A DNA stretch of 6,905 nt from an uncultured Oscillospiraceae bacterium (lineage in GTDB: Bacteria; Bacillota; Clostridia; Oscillospirales; Oscillospiraceae), in assembly GCA_905236265.1 (NCBI GenBank), contig CAJOOV010000249.1, forward strand, positions 1-6,905, in the 5' to 3' direction. The notes below the pieces were generated by a model, which ran no database searches, was not told where the DNA came from, and saw only the letters and a list, made by a program, of their open reading frames with translations. Positions within the stretch are counted from its first letter, which is position 1; each line of letters opens with the position of its first letter. The translations under genes and the position numbers were made by a program. Below, one piece after another: positions 1-5,979 of the stretch.

Positions 1-260
1 ATCTCCCGCTCCCCGATGCCGTCCTGATTGCGGGGGTCGTCCAACGTGGCATCCCCGGTGTCATAGTTTTCCTCGTCCTCTTCCACCTGTGCATCAGGGG
101 TGCTGTCCTCCGCAGGGGGCTCGGCGGCTTCGTCCTGAGAGGCTTCGTCCTGCGTCTGTACAGGCTCCTGCTGTGTCTCCTGCGTAGAAGCGCTGCCGCA
201 TCCGGCAAGCAGGCTGAGCAGCATCATTGCGGCCAGCAGTACACTGATTCCTTTTTTCAT
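1..260 (-). CDS. Lipoprotein N-terminus, probable exported sirohydrochlorin cobaltochelatase (CbiK-like), partial
   Basis: The first 86 codons are visible; the gene runs off the left edge. The start ATG (260-258) follows AAAAGGAG (276-269) at 8 bases. Residues 1-20 are a lipoprotein signal peptide: a KK charged start, a hydrophobic core, then the lipobox LAGC with C21 as the predicted lipidated cysteine. Residues 22-70 are a low-complexity linker rich in Gln, Glu, Asp and Ala, including an in-frame QDEAS/QDEAA duplication from a 12-base direct repeat at 126-137 and 141-152. The linker ends in YDTGDATLDDPRNQDGIGER, which from memory resembles the segment just before the catalytic domain of lipoprotein-type CbiK proteins of gut Clostridia. 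Such enzymes insert cobalt into sirohydrochlorin in anaerobic B12 synthesis. The cobalamin riboswitch upstream supports a B12-related role. The lipoprotein call is firm. The CbiK call is inference, because no catalytic residues are in the window; a B12 or cobalt binding lipoprotein is the alternative. Confidence 0.75.
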   Translation of the reverse strand, partial: MKKGISVLLAAMMLLSLLAGCGSASTQETQQEPVQTQDEASQDEAAEPPAEDSTPDAQVEEDEENYDTGDATLDDPRNQDGIGERE

Positions 261-262
261 CT

Positions 263-293
263 GTAACACTCCTTTTCATCCCCGGAGAGTCAC
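263..293 (-). promoter_or_regulatory. Shine-Dalgarno-sequestering hairpin, riboswitch expression platform
   Basis: On the transcript, GTGACTCTCC (293-284) can pair with GGAGTGTTAC (272-263) across an 11-base loop. This gives ten positions with one T-T mismatch and one G-T wobble. The 3' arm contains the GGAG of the ribosome binding site of the lipoprotein gene, so folding would hide it. No T-run follows, so this looks like translational control. The pairing is read directly from the sequence; its regulatory role is inference. Confidence 0.55.
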
Positions 294-307
294 AAACCCC
301 CTGCCTT

Positions 308-340
308 GGGGCAGAGGGCAACACCAAAAGACTCTGCCCC
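308..340 (-). promoter_or_regulatory. Perfect 9-bp stem-loop in the riboswitch expression platform
   Basis: GGGGCAGAG (340-332 on the minus strand) and CTCTGCCCC (316-308) are perfect complements with a 15-base loop. The stem lies between the B12 box and the gene start. It is followed by AAGGCAGGGGGTTTG rather than a T-run, so it is not a standard intrinsic terminator. It may be a structural spacer or part of the switch. The CCCC of its 3' arm could alternatively pair with the following GGGGG. Confidence 0.5.
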
Positions 341-405
341 GCCGGACAGAATCTCCCATGATACAGCCAATCCCCCGTGGCCTGAGAGTCATCGCTCTCC
401 GTATC

Positions 406-579
406 GGTTCACGGCAGGTTTCCTGACTTACGGCTCCCCGCTCCATGCCGCCTTCCCGGTAAAACCAGTGACCTGTTGGCATTTCACTCCCCGCTTACAG
501 TGACGGGATCGTGCAGGACTTCCACCTGCTTCCCTTTTACCCTCCGGCCTGCGCAGACGCATCGGAGGCACCGTGAACC
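406..579 (-). ncRNA. Cobalamin (B12) riboswitch aptamer
   Basis: This binds a cobalamin and controls the lipoprotein gene downstream. The conserved blocks appear in order on the minus strand. P1 is closed by a perfect 9-bp pairing, GGTTCACGG (579-571) with CCGTGAACC (414-406). A 6-bp arm CCTCCG/CGGAGG spans 568-541. The AAAAGGGAA core is at 538-530, the GCAGG-TGGAAGT-CCTGC arm at 529-513, and CCCGTCACTGTAAGCGGG at 507-490. GCCAACAGGTCACTGG is at 480-465 and GGGAAGGCGGC at 457-447. The B12 box AGTCAGGAAACCTGCC is at 428-413 and matches the family consensus. The closing stem ends about 145 bases before the start codon, leaving room for an expression platform. The adenosyl or methyl/hydroxo preference was not resolved by eye. 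Confidence 0.96.
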
Positions 580-596
580 TATTCAATTACCCTGAC

Positions 597-625
597 AATA
601 TACCACGAAAAGCGCCGCAGTGCAA
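597..625 (-). promoter_or_regulatory. Sigma-A type promoter with extended -10 for the riboswitch-controlled gene
   Basis: On the minus strand, TTGCAC (625-620) and TATATT (602-597) are separated by exactly 17 bases. TG at 605-604 gives an extended -10 (TGGTATATT). The -10 matches TATAAT at 5 of 6 positions; the -35 matches only the TTG. Transcription would start near 590, just ahead of riboswitch stem P1 at 579. That placement, directly after the terminator of the upstream unit, supports the call. Confidence 0.7.
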
Positions 626-637
626 GACAGCATACGC

Positions 638-677
638 AGAAAACAGGAGCCGTCTCCCCTCTCTGAGACGGCTCCTG
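638..677 (-). terminator. Intrinsic terminator of the clp-rnz unit
   Basis: A perfect 13-bp inverted repeat, CAGGAGCCGTCTC (677-665 and 656-644), has an 8-base loop. On the minus strand it is followed directly by TTTTCT. It starts about 40 bases after the stop codon of the RNase Z-like gene. The plus-strand side has no T-run (GCATAACTGC), so it should stop transcription only from the clp-rnz direction, insulating the B12-controlled gene from read-through. Confidence 0.9.
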
Positions 678-717
678 CATAACTGCAAGCGGTATTCGGT
701 TCGACGGCTTTCTGCCC

Positions 718-1620
718 TCACTCCTCGGTAAAGTGGAGGGTGGTTCTGCGTCCATTGCTTCCAAGGGAGGTATTGGGAAAGATGGCCGCCGCCTGAGAGA
801 GATACTCCCCCGGACGGCTCAGGGAGGGACTGAAATGAGTCAGCCAAAGCTCCCTCACATTGGAGCGAAGAGCGGTTTTCGCCGCCTCCTGAAAGGTCAT
901 GTGACAGGTCTCCTTCGCCTTGGCCAGCTTGTCCGCCTCGCCGTACATCCCTTCACAGATCAGCAGATCAGCCCCCTCAGCACAGCGGTACAGGGCTTTC
1001 GCCGGGCGGGTATCCGTGGAATAGACCAGCTTAATCCCCCGACGGGGCGCACCGAGAACCTGCTGCGGGGTAAAGCCGCCCACACACTCCCCTGACTGTA
1101 AATGCCGCCAAAGCTGCTTGGGGATTCCCAGCGCCGCTGCCCGCACAGGGTCAAATCTGCCCGCTCTGGGCACCTGTGCCTGATAGCCGAAGCAGGGAAC
1201 CGTATGATTGACGGGAAAGGCAGTGATTTCCCAATCCCCCAGCGGGATGGTCTGCGTGGTATTCGGCTCCAGCTCCGTGACCCAGACGGGAAAGACCAGC
1301 TCAGGGGCAATGGTTTTCACCGCTTCAAGAAGCCGTTTTGTGCCGGGAGGGCCGATGAGCGTCACAGGGTCAGTACGATCCATGTTTCCCATAGTGAGCA
1401 ACAGACCGGGAAGTCCCGCCGTGTGGTCAGCGTGGAGGTGGGTCAGACAGATGGTATCCAGATTTTTGAAGCTGCACCCCGCCTCACGGGCGGCGATCTG
1501 TGTCCCCTCCCCTGCGTCAATGAGCAGGCTGTGGCCGTTGCACCGCAGCACAAGGGAGGTCAGCCACCTGCCCGGCAGGGGCATGGTTCCCCCGCAGCCC
1601 AGCAGACACACATCCAGCAT
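718..1620 (-). CDS. rnz: Ribonuclease Z-like metallo-beta-lactamase fold protein (tRNA 3' processing)
   Basis: The 300-residue protein is close to the usual length of bacterial RNase Z, a cytoplasmic endonuclease that trims the 3' ends of tRNA precursors. Visible metal ligands are HLHADH (H61, H63, D65, H66), H139 in NHTVPCFGY, D203 in YSTDTRP and H262 in LTHFSP. H240 in CHMT and the CEGMY segment (residues 222-226) match the RNase Z HST and HEATF positions. The stretch RFDPVRAAALGIP aligns with the region leading into the tRNA-binding flexible arm, but the Gly-Pro pair usual after IP in bacterial enzymes is replaced by KQLW. The motif is HADH rather than the common bacterial HGDH; long-form RNase Z such as ELAC2 has HADH. 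The start ATG follows AGGGGG (1633-1628), only 17 bases after the clp stop, so it is co-transcribed. A related phosphodiesterase is possible but less likely. Confidence 0.85.
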   Translation of the reverse strand: MLDVCLLGCGGTMPLPGRWLTSLVLRCNGHSLLIDAGEGTQIAAREAGCSFKNLDTICLTHLHADHTAGLPGLLLTMGNMDRTDPVTLIGPPGTKRLLEAVKTIAPELVFPVWVTELEPNTTQTIPLGDWEITAFPVNHTVPCFGYQAQVPRAGRFDPVRAAALGIPKQLWRHLQSGECVGGFTPQQVLGAPRRGIKLVYSTDTRPAKALYRCAEGADLLICEGMYGEADKLAKAKETCHMTFQEAAKTALRSNVRELWLTHFSPSLSRPGEYLSQAAAIFPNTSLGSNGRRTTLHFTEE

Positions 1621-1637
1621 TCCGATTCCCCCTGCTC

Positions 1638-4214
1638 TTATTCCGTGATTGAAGTCTCTCCCTGCAGCCGGATACTGCCCTTTTCCGCAGTGGCTGTCAA
1701 AGCGGTGACAGAATGCTCATAGTTCTGAATCAGATACATGGCAATCTCATCCTCCAGCTCCCGCTGGATCAGACGGCGCAGGTTCCGGGCGCCGTAGGTC
1801 TCGGAGAAGGATTTCTCCGTCAGATAATGCACCAGTGCATCATCCCATGTGAAGCGAATGTTCTTCTCCGCCAGAGAATCCCGCAGCTCACCCAGCATAA
1901 TGCCGGTGATGGACTGGAAGTCCTTCTGGGTCAACTTGTTGAAATAGATGATTTCATCCACCCGGTTGATAAACTCTGGGCGCAGAAAGCTCTGCAGCGC
2001 CTTCATGGTCTTGTCCTTCTCCTGCTCGTTGGCGGAGCGGCCAAAGCCCACGCTGCCGGAGGAGTTGCTGCTGCCTGCATTGGAGGTCATGACAATGACG
2101 GTGTTTTCAAAGTTCACCCGCCGTCCGTGGGCGTCGGTAATCTGCCCGTCGTCTAAAATCTGCAGCAGGATATTCAGCACATCCGGGTGCGCCTTCTCAA
2201 TCTCGTCAAAGAGGATGACGGAATAGGGCTTCCGGCGGATTTTCTCCGTAAGCTGTCCCGCCTCATCATAGCCCACGTAGCCGGGAGGCGAGCCTACAAT
2301 CCGGGAGACAGAATGCTTCTCCATAAACTCCGACATATCCAGACGAATCAGCGATTCCGGGCTGTTGAAGAGATCCTGAGCAAGCTGCTTCACCAGCTCC
2401 GTCTTGCCTACGCCCGTGGAGCCGACGAAGATAAAGGATACCGGCTTATGCTTGGGGGAAATACCCACCCGGTTGCGGCGGATGGCACGGGTCACGGCGT
2501 CCACTGCCTCGTCCTGCCCGATGATATGCCGCTTCAAACGCTGATCCAGCTCATTCAGGCGGGCAAATTCCTCCTCCTGAATCCGGCTGGCAGGGATATT
2601 TGTCCAAAGCTCGATCACCCTTGCCAGATTTTCCAGCTCCAGCACAGGTCTGCCCTTTGCGCTGAGCTGGGATTCCTCCTCGTCCAGACGCAGCTCCTGA
2701 GAGCGCAGGTGGGCAATTCTGGCATAGGCTCTGTCATCATCCGGGGAATTCTGCAGGGTATTGCGCTCTCCCTGCAGCCCTTGCAGCTCCTCATTCAGAT
2801 GCCCCAGACGGCGGCGCAGGAGGTTCAGCCGCTCCTCCCGCTTTGCCGGTTCCATCTCCTGATTGCTGTTGAGAGAGCTGAGCTCCCGGTTCACTGCGCC
2901 GAGCTGCTGGCGGCAGCGGGTCAGCTTCTGCTCATTCTCCTTCAGCTTGGCGGAGCGCTCGTTGGACTGCTGGTTCTGGGTGCTGGCTATCAGCTCCCGC
3001 TCCTTATTCAGATCCGCACGTTCCTTATGGATGGCGGCAAGACGTGCCAGCGTCTTATTGTGCAGGTTCACATCAGAGCACGCCTCGTCAATCAGGTCAA
3101 TGGCCTTGTCAGGCAGGTAGCGGTCAGTGATATAGCGCTCGCTGAGCAGCACGGCCTGCCGAAGAATGGGCTGAGGGATGGTCACCTGATGATAATCGGC
3201 GTAGAAATGAGCAATGCCCTCCAGAATCTTCGTGGTATCCTCCACAGATGGCTCTGCCACATTTACCGGCTGGAAGCGCCGCTCCAGCGCAGAATCCTTC
3301 TCGATATACTTCCGGTATTCGTTGTAGGTGGTGGCACCGATGACCTGAATCTCCCCCCGGCTCAGGGCGGGCTTGAGGATATTTGCCGCATTCATAGAGC
3401 CTTCCGCATCTCCGGCGCCCACAATGTTGTGAACCTCGTCGATGACCAGAATAATGTTGCCCACACGCTTGACCTCTTCGATCAGACCCTTCATGCGGCT
3501 CTCAAACTGTCCCCGGAACTGGGTGCCTGCCACAAGCGCCGTCAGGTCCAAGAGGTAGACCTCCTTATCCACCAGCTTATAGGGCACCTCCCCCAGAACG
3601 ATTCTCTGGGCAAGACCCTCGGCGATGGCAGTTTTACCCACGCCGGGTTCGCCAATCAGGCAGGGGTTATTCTTCTGTCTGCGGTTGAGGATCTGCATCA
3701 CACGGGAGATTTCCTCCTCCCGTCCCACCACGCCGTCCAGCTTGCCCTCTCTGGCGCTACGGGTCAGATTCACACAGTAGGTGTCCAAAAACTTCCGCTT
3801 CTGCCCCTTCTGCTGGGGAGCATCCTTCCGGTGCTCCTGATTCCGCTCCCCGTTCTGGGGCGCCTGCTCCTCCTGACTGCGGTTCTGTCCGCCGAAGAGA
3901 CGGTTCAGGAAGGGGAAGGTGGCGGTTTTCCCCTCCTCCTGCTCGTCATCGTCTCCGTCAGAGCTGTCCTGATTCTCCATCATGGATTCCAGTGCCTCCG
4001 GGCCGCCGAAGGCAGACATCATCTCGTTGGTCAGATTATCCACGTCATCCTCAGAGATGCCCATTTTGGTGAGCAGATCATCCACCGGCTTGATGCCCAT
4101 GCCCTTGGCACAGCTCAGGCAGTAGCCCTCGTTTTTGGTCTCTCCGTTTTCCAGTTTTGTCACGAAAATCACAGCCATATTTTTATGGCATTTTGAACAA
4201 AGTACAGGCTGCAT
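1638..4214 (-). CDS. ClpC-like AAA+ unfoldase with N-terminal zinc finger (858 aa)
   Basis: This Hsp100 ATPase unfolds proteins, probably for ClpP degradation, in the cytoplasm. Residues 1-45 hold a McsA-like zinc finger, C6-x2-C9 and C32-x2-C35, in place of the usual double Clp_N repeat. Residues 75-140 are an acidic, Gln-rich linker. AAA-1 (about 145-380) has Walker A GEPGVGKT (188-195), pore loop GTQFRGQFE, Walker B ILVIDE (255-260), IGATT and ALERRFQ. Residues 385-525 form a charged, coiled-coil-like middle domain of roughly ClpB length. AAA-2 has Walker A GSTGVGKT (598-605), pore loop GSPPGYVGY (641-649), Walker B VILFDE (666-671), RPEFINR and the sensor-2 GARNLRR (808-814). VGF at 722-724 matches the ClpP-docking loop of ClpC, arguing against a ClpB disaggregase. 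The start at 4214 was chosen because AAGGAG lies 6 bases upstream and the finger begins there. An in-frame ATG at 4268 lacks a good site. Confidence 0.93.
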   Translation of the reverse strand: MQPVLCSKCHKNMAVIFVTKLENGETKNEGYCLSCAKGMGIKPVDDLLTKMGISEDDVDNLTNEMMSAFGGPEALESMMENQDSSDGDDDEQEEGKTATFPFLNRLFGGQNRSQEEQAPQNGERNQEHRKDAPQQKGQKRKFLDTYCVNLTRSAREGKLDGVVGREEEISRVMQILNRRQKNNPCLIGEPGVGKTAIAEGLAQRIVLGEVPYKLVDKEVYLLDLTALVAGTQFRGQFESRMKGLIEEVKRVGNIILVIDEVHNIVGAGDAEGSMNAANILKPALSRGEIQVIGATTYNEYRKYIEKDSALERRFQPVNVAEPSVEDTTKILEGIAHFYADYHQVTIPQPILRQAVLLSERYITDRYLPDKAIDLIDEACSDVNLHNKTLARLAAIHKERADLNKERELIASTQNQQSNERSAKLKENEQKLTRCRQQLGAVNRELSSLNSNQEMEPAKREERLNLLRRRLGHLNEELQGLQGERNTLQNSPDDDRAYARIAHLRSQELRLDEEESQLSAKGRPVLELENLARVIELWTNIPASRIQEEEFARLNELDQRLKRHIIGQDEAVDAVTRAIRRNRVGISPKHKPVSFIFVGSTGVGKTELVKQLAQDLFNSPESLIRLDMSEFMEKHSVSRIVGSPPGYVGYDEAGQLTEKIRRKPYSVILFDEIEKAHPDVLNILLQILDDGQITDAHGRRVNFENTVIVMTSNAGSSNSSGSVGFGRSANEQEKDKTMKALQSFLRPEFINRVDEIIYFNKLTQKDFQSITGIMLGELRDSLAEKNIRFTWDDALVHYLTEKSFSETYGARNLRRLIQRELEDEIAMYLIQNYEHSVTALTATAEKGSIRLQGETSITE

Positions 4215-4220
4215 ATCATT

Positions 4221-4226
4221 CTCCTT
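4221..4226 (-). promoter_or_regulatory. Ribosome binding site that decides the clp start
   Basis: AAGGAG on the minus strand lies 6 bases before the ATG at 4214-4212. It favours MQPVLC as the N-terminus over the in-frame ATG 54 bases upstream, which has only a weak TAGG nearby. Confidence 0.85.
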
Positions 4227-4229
4227 ACC

Positions 4230-4255
4230 TGAGTGAGGACACTCTCGCCCACTCA
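4230..4255 (-). promoter_or_regulatory. Stem-loop in the clp leader next to the ribosome binding site
   Basis: TGAGTGGG (4255-4248) can pair with CTCACTCA (4237-4230), eight pairs including one G-T, across a 10-base loop. The hairpin ends three bases before AAGGAG. It could modulate translation of the chaperone, for example with temperature, but it may also be chance. It is not a CIRCE element. Confidence 0.35.
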
Positions 4256-4289
4256 CCCATCCGATCATTTCTATTTAACCTACCACACA

Positions 4290-4317
4290 AATATGAATAA
4301 ATTTCGGTTTTCGTCAA
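4290..4317 (-). promoter_or_regulatory. Candidate sigma-A promoter for clp-rnz
   Basis: TTGACG (4317-4312) is a 5 of 6 match to the -35 consensus. CATATT (4295-4290) is a 4 of 6 match to the -10, at 16-base spacing. The surroundings are the most A/T-rich part of the window, directly after the cvpA stop. No complete CtsR or CIRCE operator is present. The -10 is only moderate, so the exact position is uncertain. Confidence 0.45.
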
Positions 4318-4322
4318 AAAAA

Positions 4323-4745
4323 TCACCGGGGAATCGTTCCGAAGGAGGAAAACAGCGCCAGCAGGCCGCCGGAGTCAACCGCTTTCTGGGGAATCAGCCC
4401 GATGCCGGAGGCGATAGAGCAGACCACAGCCAGCAGCACCGCTCCCCGGACAAAGCCTACAAATCCTCCCAGCAGTCCGTTGAGAAAACCGATCAGGGGC
4501 AGCTTGGAGGCCAGATCCAGAATGCGGGTCAGCACTGCGCCCAGCACCTGAACGGCCACAAAGCATACCAGAAAGGTCAGCAGCCACGGTATATCGGGGG
4601 CAAGAGCGGTTGCCACAAAGGCAGAACCGATCCACGCCGTGACGGAAACTGCCAGTCCCATCAGCGTGACAATCAGTCCCCGGAAAGCGCCCAATATGGT
4701 AAAGGCTGCCAGAATGACCAGAATAATCACATCAGAAATGTCCAT
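4323..4745 (-). CDS. CvpA-family integral membrane protein
   Basis: The 140-residue protein has four likely membrane helices, at about residues 5-22, 24-48, 52-75 and 92-111. The segment FLNGLLGGFVGFVRGAVLL is the typical CvpA signature between helices three and four. CvpA proteins sit in the cytoplasmic membrane; the founding member is needed for colicin V production in Escherichia coli, but the role in Firmicutes is not settled. The protein is somewhat shorter than many relatives, ending about 28 residues after the last helix. The start ATG follows AGGAG at 6 bases, and this site overlaps the TGA stop of the upstream gene (TGAGGAG), suggesting translational coupling. The pairing with a beta-rich membrane-anchored protein suggests the two act together at the cell surface, which is inference. 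Confidence 0.85.
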   Translation of the reverse strand: MDISDVIILVILAAFTILGAFRGLIVTLMGLAVSVTAWIGSAFVATALAPDIPWLLTFLVCFVAVQVLGAVLTRILDLASKLPLIGFLNGLLGGFVGFVRGAVLLAVVCSIASGIGLIPQKAVDSGGLLALFSSFGTIPR

Positions 4746-4755
4746 ATCTCTCTCC

Positions 4756-5955
4756 TCAGGGCAGGAAGACCCCTGCCTGTTCTCCTCCGATCAGCATTGC
4801 GGTTCCGTCAGAGCGCACCAGTGCGGCAAGCAGGCCGCTGTCGTTGGAAAGCCCGGCATACTGTTCAAAGCCGCTGTCATACAGAAACAGCTGGCTGCTG
4901 GTTAAAACGGCGATATAGCGCCCCGCCGCCGTGGCGGAGAGTACCTCCCGGCTGTAGTGCATGGTTCCCACTACATTTCCGTCATAATCAATGCACACAA
5001 GCTGTCCCAGCGTGCCGGCGCTGTCCTGACTGAAGTATTCCAGCGCAAAACCGTCCCCGTTCAGGGAATAGCCCTGAAGATGCAGCCCGTTATCCGACCA
5101 CTGGGACACCTGCTCCAGACGGTTATTCAGGCGTACAACGCCAAATTCCTGCTGCAGCCACATGCCGCTCTCGTCCCATGTGAGATCCAGAACCGGCTGG
5201 TCAGACACCGCCGCACTCCGGGTCATGGCTCCGTCGGAGAGGCTGTACTGGCTCAGCGTGGAGACAAAGGTGATGTCATCCTGCCCGATGGTGAGAACAG
5301 CCACCTGCCTGTTGTCCGGGTCAATCACGGCGTCCATGACAAACTGGGAGGAGATGCGCTCTGTAATCACCGGCTCATGCTCTGCATCATAGACCGTCAC
5401 CGTCCCCTTGTATCCCGATGCCTGCTCCGACACGGCAAGCCATCCGTTCTGGTTGACTCTGGCGGAAATCAGCTTATAACCGGCTTCTGAGGCATAGTGG
5501 AACACACATTGCCGGTCAGCAAACAGATACAGGTCGTTCCCGCCTGCATCGTAAACGACGCCATGATTGCCGCAGGTCTGGATGACAGGCGCTTCCATCA
5601 CCGTGGAGATGTCTTCATAGGCCACGCCGCCGTCCGAATAGAGCTGAATCCGGTTCTCGCTGCACAGAATTACCCCGTCGCCCAGTGTGGCATAACAAAC
5701 CTCGTCCTCCTGCCCGATGGAAAAGGAGGGAGCCAGCCCCTCGTCCGAGCGCTCCAACGCCCGATAGGTCAGGTAGCGCTTGAAGGAGTCCAGATTGAAT
5801 CTGCTCCGGTTTACCACAAGATAGACCGTAAGGGCAATCACCAGCAGGGTGGCCGTAACGGTGAGTATACGCAGCACAATGCGCAGTCTGGAGGGCTTGT
5901 TCTGCATCTGTGATGTCTGAAACGCCTGCTCCATTTCATAATTGTTTTCATCCAT
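4756..5955 (-). CDS. Membrane-anchored beta-propeller-like protein, DUF5711-like
   Basis: The 399-residue protein has a short cytoplasmic N-terminus (residues 1-26), one membrane helix (about 27-48, IVLRILTVTATLLVIALTVY followed by NRSRF), and a large outer domain to the C-terminus. The outer domain shows repeated beta-strand-like blocks, for example ILCSENRIQLYSDGG, VVYDAGGNDLYLFA, IAVLTSSQLFLYDSGF and AMLIGGEQAGVFLP. These recur roughly every 40-45 residues, as in WD40- or PQQ-like propellers. Length, topology and position next to cvpA fit the DUF5711 family of Clostridia; this is recalled, not searched. There is no catalytic motif and no lipobox, so a binding or scaffold role at the envelope is the reasonable guess. 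The start ATG follows GGAGG (5969-5965) at 9 bases and lies 24 bases after the truA stop. The stop overlaps the cvpA ribosome binding site. Confidence 0.75.
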   Translation of the reverse strand: MDENNYEMEQAFQTSQMQNKPSRLRIVLRILTVTATLLVIALTVYLVVNRSRFNLDSFKRYLTYRALERSDEGLAPSFSIGQEDEVCYATLGDGVILCSENRIQLYSDGGVAYEDISTVMEAPVIQTCGNHGVVYDAGGNDLYLFADRQCVFHYASEAGYKLISARVNQNGWLAVSEQASGYKGTVTVYDAEHEPVITERISSQFVMDAVIDPDNRQVAVLTIGQDDITFVSTLSQYSLSDGAMTRSAAVSDQPVLDLTWDESGMWLQQEFGVVRLNNRLEQVSQWSDNGLHLQGYSLNGDGFALEYFSQDSAGTLGQLVCIDYDGNVVGTMHYSREVLSATAAGRYIAVLTSSQLFLYDSGFEQYAGLSNDSGLLAALVRSDGTAMLIGGEQAGVFLP

Positions 5956-5979
5956 GATCCTATTCCTCCGGGTATGGGT

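Noticed and set aside
126..152. A direct repeat GGCTTCGTCCTG in two copies 15 bases apart.
   Set aside because: It lies in the low-complexity acidic linker of the lipoprotein and is explained as an in-frame duplication of QDEA residues, not a regulatory repeat or CRISPR unit.
276..503. Small open frames on both strands between the lipoprotein gene and the terminator.
   Set aside because: They coincide with the cobalamin riboswitch and its expression platform, which explain the sequence conservation; no ribosome binding sites or family resemblance were seen.
1102..1722. A 206-codon plus-strand frame across the rnz/clp junction.
   Set aside because: It overlaps the clear RNase Z-like gene and the end of clp, has low-complexity basic composition and no family resemblance.
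2187..4196. A 669-codon open frame on the plus strand, opposite clp.
   Set aside because: Its product is a Leu/His/Gln-rich sequence with no recognisable domain, lying fully antisense to a gene with intact motifs along its length. Long antisense frames are common opposite GC-rich coding sequence.
4230..4255. A CIRCE (HrcA) operator, suggested by GAGTG/CACTC repeats.
   Set aside because: The arms lack the TTAGCACTC core and the 9-base spacing, and are arranged in the opposite orientation to CIRCE.
4212..4268. An 18-residue N-terminal extension of clp from the ATG at 4268.
   Set aside because: The upstream ATG lacks a good ribosome binding site and the extra residues look like translated leader; AAGGAG is correctly spaced for the ATG at 4214.
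4300..4350. A run of seven T on the minus strand just after the cvpA stop, as a possible terminator.
   Set aside because: The preceding bases form only a 4-bp stem (GGAA-CGA-TTCC), too weak for a convincing intrinsic terminator. The T-run also overlaps the candidate -35 of clp.
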